Position numbers and translations under genes: made by a program. The notes below the pieces were generated by a model. That model saw nothing but the letters and a program-made list of their open reading frames with translations, did no database searches and was not told the DNA's origin. DNA of 64,000 bases from Xestospongia bergquistia. Its lineage: Eukaryota; Porifera; Demospongiae; Haplosclerida; Petrosiidae. The stretch covers positions 3,571,501-3,635,500 of the forward strand of contig OZ014414.1 in NCBI GenBank assembly GCA_963965975.1, in the 5' to 3' direction. Below, piece by piece: positions 57,990 through 64,000 of this stretch. Positions within the stretch are counted from its first letter, which is position 1; every line of letters starts with the position of its first letter.

Positions 57990-59573
57990 TGTTGATGAGA
58001 TGGTAGTCCATCTAGACGCTAGAACATCATCATTTAGCCTTTACAAGACGTTAAGTGAAGATGTTTTTTGTCCATACTCATAAAATGATGTCACCTCACT
58101 CCTCCAAGGCAACGGTCTGAACCTAATCTTCTTTGAAGCTTTTCCGTTGTATGGCTCAGTTTCACTATATTCCGAACTAATCAGTTCTGGGACAAGAGAT
58201 GAGAGACAGTTTCTCTTATCATTTGTAGTTATAGCATTCGTTCTGTTAAGAGCACTCTTATGCTATGATGACTTCTGGTGATGTGATAATCACTACAATA
58301 ATAATAACACGAGCAAACAATTACCTGTAACAATCTATTCTCTCCTTTTTGGATGTAAACATCTGTGTTGCTCATTTTATATCGAACTGCCAGATTAGTG
58401 AAGTAGATTTGAGCAACCACTATTTACAATAAGTAATTAATCAGAGAATTACTACAGTTAAGAACTCACTCAAAATTATTGCTGTTAAAGCCTTTGGTAG
58501 TGATCCTTTTACCTCTGTGAGCTTTTTTAATATTGTGTGATTGTGTTTACACTTTAGTGATTTGCTATAAAGTAAGACAATCTATCACATTAACTTTACA
58601 GATAATATTTACAACTTAAAGTCTCACAGATTATCATCATCAAAATCATCACACCCTTTAATAGACTTGTACACTTTAACAACAGCATTTTAAAATTAAT
58701 GTATCAACTATAAATGAAACAACTTACCCTAAGTTCTGTTGTAGGCTTGAAAATTTAAAGAGAATGTTTATTCGGGTCAGAATCTCTTTCTTGATGTCTT
58801 TTAATTTCCTGTAAAGATTCTTCCATCTATCTTCTTAATTGTTTGACAATTATATTCCAACTCTTTCACTAATTTTGTCAAAAGTTCTATATAAGTAGTT
58901 ATCTCTAACTTATTGAACACAAAGTATGAACTTAAGATATGTTTCTTAATTAACTTTATGAAAAACTAATACATATATATATATATATATAATTACATGT
59001 AGCAAGGGAAATAACTACTCACATTGTATTATGAAAGCTGTTAATTAAATATTAAATATTAAGTAATTATGTAAAAACTAGCAGGTAAGATGAATAGACT
59101 GTTTAATACATTTCATTTATACTTAGCAACATACCACTTGTTATTAAATCATCATTTTCAGTCCTGGTACTAGTTTGACAGCCATAACTAGGAACTTGAG
59201 ACCGGCAGTCTGGTTGAAAACTGATTGAATTGTATTTAATGCTTATGCTCAATTGTAGATCTTCCTCTTCGATCTGTGATTCATCACAATTTGAGATTTG
59301 ATCGCTACTTGAGTCCCTTTCTTTACAATTGACTTCTTTTACCCATCGAGGTGGTTCAGTTAACTGACTCTCGAAGACGGTTTAATCAACGGTAAATAAA
59401 TGACTATAACTTTTCTTCTGAGGAGATAATGGAATTACTGTCACTTTAGTAACCATAGAATGTTTTGTTTTCGACAAATAAGCAAAGCTATAGAGTCTGA
59501 AAGCAAGAAGTCTCATCCCGCCAAAAAACAATGGGAATGGAAGGATCCGTGAAACATAATCATGTATATACAA
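57990..59573 (-). pseudogene. Decayed multi-exon gene, unknown (possibly TE-derived)
   Basis: Minus-strand pieces: 59573-59133 reads MVTKVTVIPLSPQKKSYSHL, one stop, then ESQLTEPPRWVKEVNCKERD and an acidic stretch (DESQIEEEDLQL). About 58835-58735 has MEESLQEIKRHQERDSDPNK, a stop and a GTAAGT donor. 58426-58326 reads VAQIYFTNLAVRYKMSNTDV before GTAATTG. 58215-57990 reads YSETEPYNGKASKKIRFRPL followed by PWRSEVTSFYEYGQ, then shifts frame. A basic RxLPWRS motif followed by a helix recurs, as I recall, in invertebrate transposon-related proteins. I cannot name the family. Stops suggest a dead copy. Confidence 0.4.
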
Positions 59574-59599
59574 TAGCTAGGTGATAGTGACTTTTGTCT

Positions 59600-60840
59600 T
59601 ACTCGACAAAAATTTCTGTGGACACTGTAAGATTGAAATAAGAACTTCATAGCAGAATAATGGATGACTTGTAATAACTATTATTCTAATATATTGAACG
59701 TTTATTTTCGTTTTTTGTTTGAGTCTCATTACAAAGTGTTGTCCTTATTACTGTGCCACGTATTTATTAATTGATTAAATTCCTCAGCACTATTTTTCTA
59801 AACATTGCAACTTGTGATTATGTGAAGTCAAAGTCTTAATTAAAAAATGAACTTAGAAATCAGTTAAATTTCAGAATTTGTGCAATAATTTCTCGTGCTT
59901 ATGTAGTAGTACTTTATATTGTGTTTCCAGATGGAAGCTATATGAGAAACTTGTGTATTTTCTATAGAATTTTGTTCAGAAATCTAATGTTTCCTGATGA
60001 GAGGAAACTTAAGAAAATTTCAAAATTCTTTATGAAAATTTGAATGGAATTTTGGCTATTGTATTTCCACAAAGATTATTCTCATGGAAATGTTTAAGAA
60101 ATATATAATTTTTCATAGTGCAGGTTAAAGGAACCAAGCTCCACAGTACGAACTCATTCTTCAAAACAGCGTCTCTTCTCTGCTATATATATGTACACTC
60201 TTCAATTATAACTGCAGGTGTCCTCAACAGAAACTACATTGTAGCTCCAGTGGATAGTTTTTTTAGCTGTATTACTATTGTGATTGTGACTTAGGCCATT
60301 CAAAACATTGTAACAAACATTAACAGCTCAACCAAATTTGTACCAATTGTTGCCAATATCAGTAAATAGTTGAATTAATTACGTTCATTGGCAGCCTTCT
60401 TTAATACTTGAGAAGTATCTGTAAAATACAAGGGATTAAAATAACACTCTTTCAATGTAATACATATATACACATGATAACTTTAGTAGCTATTTTTAAA
60501 TGTATTGAATAGTTAGGTAAGAGATAATTATTTAGAATCAATGAAATGATATTATTCACAAGTTGTGGCACTATTGTTGTCACTGATAAGCTGAGCTAAG
60601 TTCATCATAATAGCTATGTAATAGTAAACTGATGATGTACATGTGCTATGTAGTCATTGACTAATTATTGTGAGGAGTTGGATTTGTTCCAGACTTCCAT
60701 AGCTAAAATAGTATTAATGCAATACGTTCAAGTGATAGAAATAAATATAATTATTATTAAAGTGAAGATATATCCTTGAATAAAATTTTCAATAAGGTAA
60801 ATGTGATTAATTTTTACAGTATCATGACATTAGTAAATAC
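59600..60840. other. No gene seen
   Basis: AT-rich. A 60-bp stretch at about 60190-60250 (CACTCTTCAATTATAACTGC) recurs at about 61010-61065, so this belongs to the duplicated flank of copies F and G. Confidence 0.45.
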
Positions 60841-60992
60841 TCACCAGTAACGTTTTCAAATAATCTTCATATTTCTTTACAACATTACTCTATCTTATAG
60901 TTCTTATAGAATTAATCAAATTTCTTCTAGTTGATTGTACTTTCATCTTTTCCATTAATTCAAATTGATACATATGTGTCAATTCAGTATAT
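60841..60992 (-). pseudogene. Death-fold exon fragment, copy G
   Basis: The minus strand reads ELTHMYQFELMEKMKVQSTR, RNLINSIRTIR, a stop, then SNVVKKYEDYLKTLL before GTGAGT. It matches the second half of the Death-fold exon. The first half is gone. Confidence 0.7.
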
Positions 60993-62347
60993 CCAGCTAT
61001 ATAGATCTACACTCTTCAATTATAACTGTATGTGTTCTCAATAGAAACTATTTTATAGCTCCAGTATAGGTAATAATTATAAGAAATCGTGTACTTCTGT
61101 ATTCTGTTATACATCCATTCAAATGATTAATCAATAACACAAAGTATGCTTGTATTATATGTTAAGAACAAACAATAGAAAATATATTTTTTAAAAATCA
61201 ACAATCAGTAAGTTAAAGTAATGTTGTAGTAGTAAGAATGTTATTAGCTTGTTTTAACAATAAGTCTGCCATTTGCAGAGCAATTATAAAGATAGGATAT
61301 TGAGGTATGTATCTGTGGAATTAATAAATAATAATTATTTACAGTAACTACAGAACATATATAACTACCAATATAACAACTATAGTCCAACAATAATGTC
61401 ATATTATTGATATAATTAAAGTTTAAAAAGTATTGTAAAGTTTAATTTTATTTATTACTTCCAATTGTTGAATATAACAATCAATGTGTGTTAATATGAA
61501 TGGAAATAGAGCCATTTTGTATATAAGATGAACAGGGAATATATTTTCTCACTACTACTGTATATGTAGTTGAATTGACTTTATCAAAAAGGCAATCTTT
61601 GAATGCAAATGCAAACAAACTTTACATGTATATATCCATATACCATATACATACTTGTATTAAGGTAACTAGTGTACTTACTATATTGTACTTGTTGATA
61701 TACATAATATCACTTATATAGATTGAACACTCTCATTTTTGCCCACCTACAAAATTAGAAAATAAATTTGTGGTAACAAGTTGTTTACATGGTTAGTAAT
61801 GATACTATAATAATTTATGTGGATACACAGTGTTTGCCTCATCCAGTGATAAACTAGATTTAATGACAAATGTGGCTTTGATCTGTAGTCTGTCCAGGAT
61901 ATAATTAAACTTTAGCATTCACAACATAAATTTTGTATACCTAGCATCTACCTTAGTCTTTGATCTTATTCACCTTCACACTGTTGCAGACATCTTATAT
62001 ACACTCATCTTTTAACTGCTTATATATGTCTGGTTTTTCCTTTCTACAAATTTATTGTATCATTAATGATCGAGTAAATATTTTCATTGTGAACACAACT
62101 GATTATGTGCTTTTGCATACCAGTGGTCTCGGGTTCCAATAAAGCAATTAGTGCATTCCTAAGCATGACCAAATGCACACACACATATATATATTCACAA
62201 ATTAAGGTGAGATTTTGGTCCGCTATAAGTTGCCTCATGCTAAGGCATTTGGCAATGAAGTAAATTTTATATCAACAGTATAGAAACCAAGAGCAAGTAT
62301 ACTAATATCATATCTAAGAACAACCAAGTTAATGTCAAATTTTAATA
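60993..62347. other. Downstream flank of copy F, no intact exon
   Basis: At about 61757 the minus strand has TTGTAG followed by GTGGGCAAAAATGAGAGTG, resembling the start of exon 6024-6105, but with a stop in the expected frame. Nothing else is supported. Confidence 0.4.
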
Positions 62348-62501
62348 TACCGTGAATGTCAAAATTTTCGCCGCTCAAACTTTCGCACGTAAAATTTTCC
62401 TGATCTCTTAATTTCGCGTTTAATTATTTGCGAGTCTAATTTTCACGTTTTGTGTCAACCACAAAAATATAACTACCTCGAAAATTTTGACGTTTACGGT
62501 A
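62348..62501. mobile_element. Small MITE (154 bp) with TACCGT ends
   Basis: TACCGTGAATGTCAAAATTT at the left and its near complement ending GTTTACGGTA at the right. The outer TA on each side is probably the target duplication. The centre is rich in TTTCGC-type words. Confidence 0.78.
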
Positions 62502-62585
62502 GATTAAAGTCAGTTAATACTCTGAAGCTATTTATAGCTAAGGTGTTCACTCTATCTACATGTATACATTGACAATGTAACTTAC

Positions 62586-62854
62586 CATTGTCTTCAGATA
62601 ATCTTCATAAATCATAGCTACATTGTTCTGTTTAATAGTTCTTAAAGCATCTAACAAACTCCTTCTTGTTGCTTTATCAGCTTTCTCTTGAATCCATAAC
62701 TGATACATACTAGTTAAACTATGACATTCAGCTAGATTGACACTGTCCAGTTGAAATTGTGTGCCCAATTCATTCCACTTTTCAATTCTAGCATGTGTAG
62801 TTATTTCTTGAATAGAAGGTTGTTGATCCAAGAGTTGATCCAGTGACATATTAT
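62586..62854 (-). CDS. C-terminal Death-fold exon, copy F (intact)
   Basis: The exon lies between a TTGATAG acceptor (62855 side) and an AATG|GTAAGT donor. It joins the GTPase exon in phase 1 and leaves phase 0, as in copy A. It is open for about 89 residues: MSLDQLLDQQPSIQEITTHA, WNELGTQFQLDSVNLAECHS, MYQLWIQEKADKATRRSLL and YEDYLKTM. This is the best-preserved example of this exon with 5106-5398. Predicted Death-superfamily fold, protein-protein interaction. Confidence 0.7.
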
Positions 62855-63190
62855 CTATCAAATATAATAAAATATAATAATAATGTTTTAAGACAGTAAT
62901 GTTAATAAAAACTTTATAGAAAATACATAATACAACAAAGGCAATACAGGTAGTAGGAACCCTATGGTACATTCAGACTTTTGTATTGTCAATTGTTTCT
63001 TTAAATAAAGTACTTTCATATAATAACACTGTGTTATTAGTCAGATGATCTAATGATTTGGTTATTAAATTGGGAGGATGTCTTTCATACAAGTTAGAGG
63101 CAAATGAGATAAATTTTTTATTTTTAACTTTAAATATAATCATAATTATAATTAGTAATATATGTATTGTTATAGTAAATCAAAACTTAC

Positions 63191-64000
63191 AATTCATGGA
63201 AAACCAAGGTTGCTGACGAGTTTTATCAATAACATTAGAAGTACAACTTTCACAGCATACAATTGTTTTCTTGTCTTCTTTTATCTGACAGAAATGTTCT
63301 GTAGTTTTATTGGAACATATGGTACAGTAAAAATATTCCTCAAGATTTCCTATGTTAGAAATGTGTTGAAAGTTTTGGGTCACCTCACCAATTCCTGTAT
63401 GGACAACATCACGTATAGTACTACATCTTTTATAGGGATCTGAATAATATACTGCAATCCAATAAATTCCATCAACTAAAAGAACATCACCATAATTAGT
63501 TTGTAAAGTAATGACATTACGATAACGTGGAGTGGAACGTAGAGGACGTTTAAGTTGAAACCACAGATGATCTTTATGACGTTGAAGGTTTACAACTAAT
63601 GCAGGGAATACACCTTGAGGAAGAGGCTTAATATTCCATGACAGAATTAGAGGGTCAACATCGTTAATAAAAGGAATGGTCATTGATCGTGTGAGATTAG
63701 CAGTTGGAAGAACAGTGGGGATGAAGTATTTCCCTTGTTCAGGAAGGGAGGCAAAAATGAATAAACTTGTCATCAACTTAAGAAAATCATTTACTGTAAA
63801 GTCAGAAGAGAATCCTTGTGATAAATGTGGATTGTGTGATGTCAACAACTTTTCTTCAAATGTTCCTTGTACTTTTAGTTCTTCATGAACTCCAGGTTCA
63901 TATAGATCAATACACTCCTCCTCTAAGCAATCAATAGCATCAGCAAAAGAGATACTGATTAAAGCAGAGAGTTGATCAAAGATTGGCTGTGGATGAAGGA
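63191..64000 (-). CDS. Roc-COR-like GTPase exon, copy F (3' part; runs off window)
   Basis: The minus strand is open from the window edge (LHPQPIFDQLSALISISFAD) to a GAATT|GTAAGT donor at 63191. It covers the end of the COR-like region, HLSQGFSSDFTVNDFLKLMT, PLPQGVFPALVVNLQRHK and the Cys/His cluster FYCTICSNKTTEHFC with VCCESC. It aligns without gaps of note to 4084-4888 of copy A and has no stops. The P-loop half lies beyond 64000. It joins the Death-fold exon at 62854 in frame, so copy F may be functional. It points opposite to copy A. Confidence 0.78.

Overview
This is eukaryotic, AT-rich DNA from an invertebrate animal. It has spliced genes with short GT-AG introns, no operons and very dense repeats. 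Genes pairing a Roc-COR-like GTPase with Death-like domains, repeated many times on both strands, fit a demosponge (an Amphimedon-type genome). That placement rests on recalled family resemblance, not on a search.

The backbone is a cluster of paralogous genes. Each unit has an optional Death-fold exon, a ~60-nt linker exon, one ~2-kb exon coding a P-loop GTPase with a COR-like region and a C-terminal Cys/His cluster, then a second Death-fold exon. Copy A (plus, 1-8459) looks intact and ends in an array of 233-bp exon units. Copy F (minus, right edge) is intact as far as the window shows. The others are decayed or partial: D (15.3 and 19.2-20.9 kb), B (23.5-26.2 kb), C (27.1-27.6 kb), E (36.1-36.4 kb, minus), a linker plus Death-exon remnant (53.5-54.9 kb) and G (60.8-61.0 kb, minus). 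Introns and flanks of these copies are also duplicated and fill much of the 'empty' sequence. Splice phases agree between copies (mostly phase 1), which allows exon swapping.

Transposable elements fill the rest. A complete piggyBac (16450-18953) has perfect 13-bp ends, TTAA flanks and an open two-exon transposase, and it sits inside the intron of copy D. A Tigger/pogo remnant lies at 10.2-11.4 kb. A rearranged Tigger element spans 44.4-49.8 kb: its two halves face each other and it carries an array of five identical-length 66-nt exons. A Ty1/copia element (27.6-31.3 kb, minus) interrupts copy C. It abuts a Ty3/gypsy fragment (31.4-33.3 kb) whose RNase H follows the integrase. Smaller items are gypsy pieces at 12.6 and 14.6 kb, a CACTA-type transposase remnant (50.8-52.5 kb, minus), nested hAT-like elements with target duplications (41.4-42.5 kb), a second piggyBac 5' end (40.9-41.2 kb), several MITEs and several tandem repeats.

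Apart from the Death-fold genes and the transposons, the main host-like gene is a small secreted Ig-like protein at 33941-34800. It lies between 421-bp direct repeats and carries one frameshift. No tRNA, rRNA or CRISPR was recognised.
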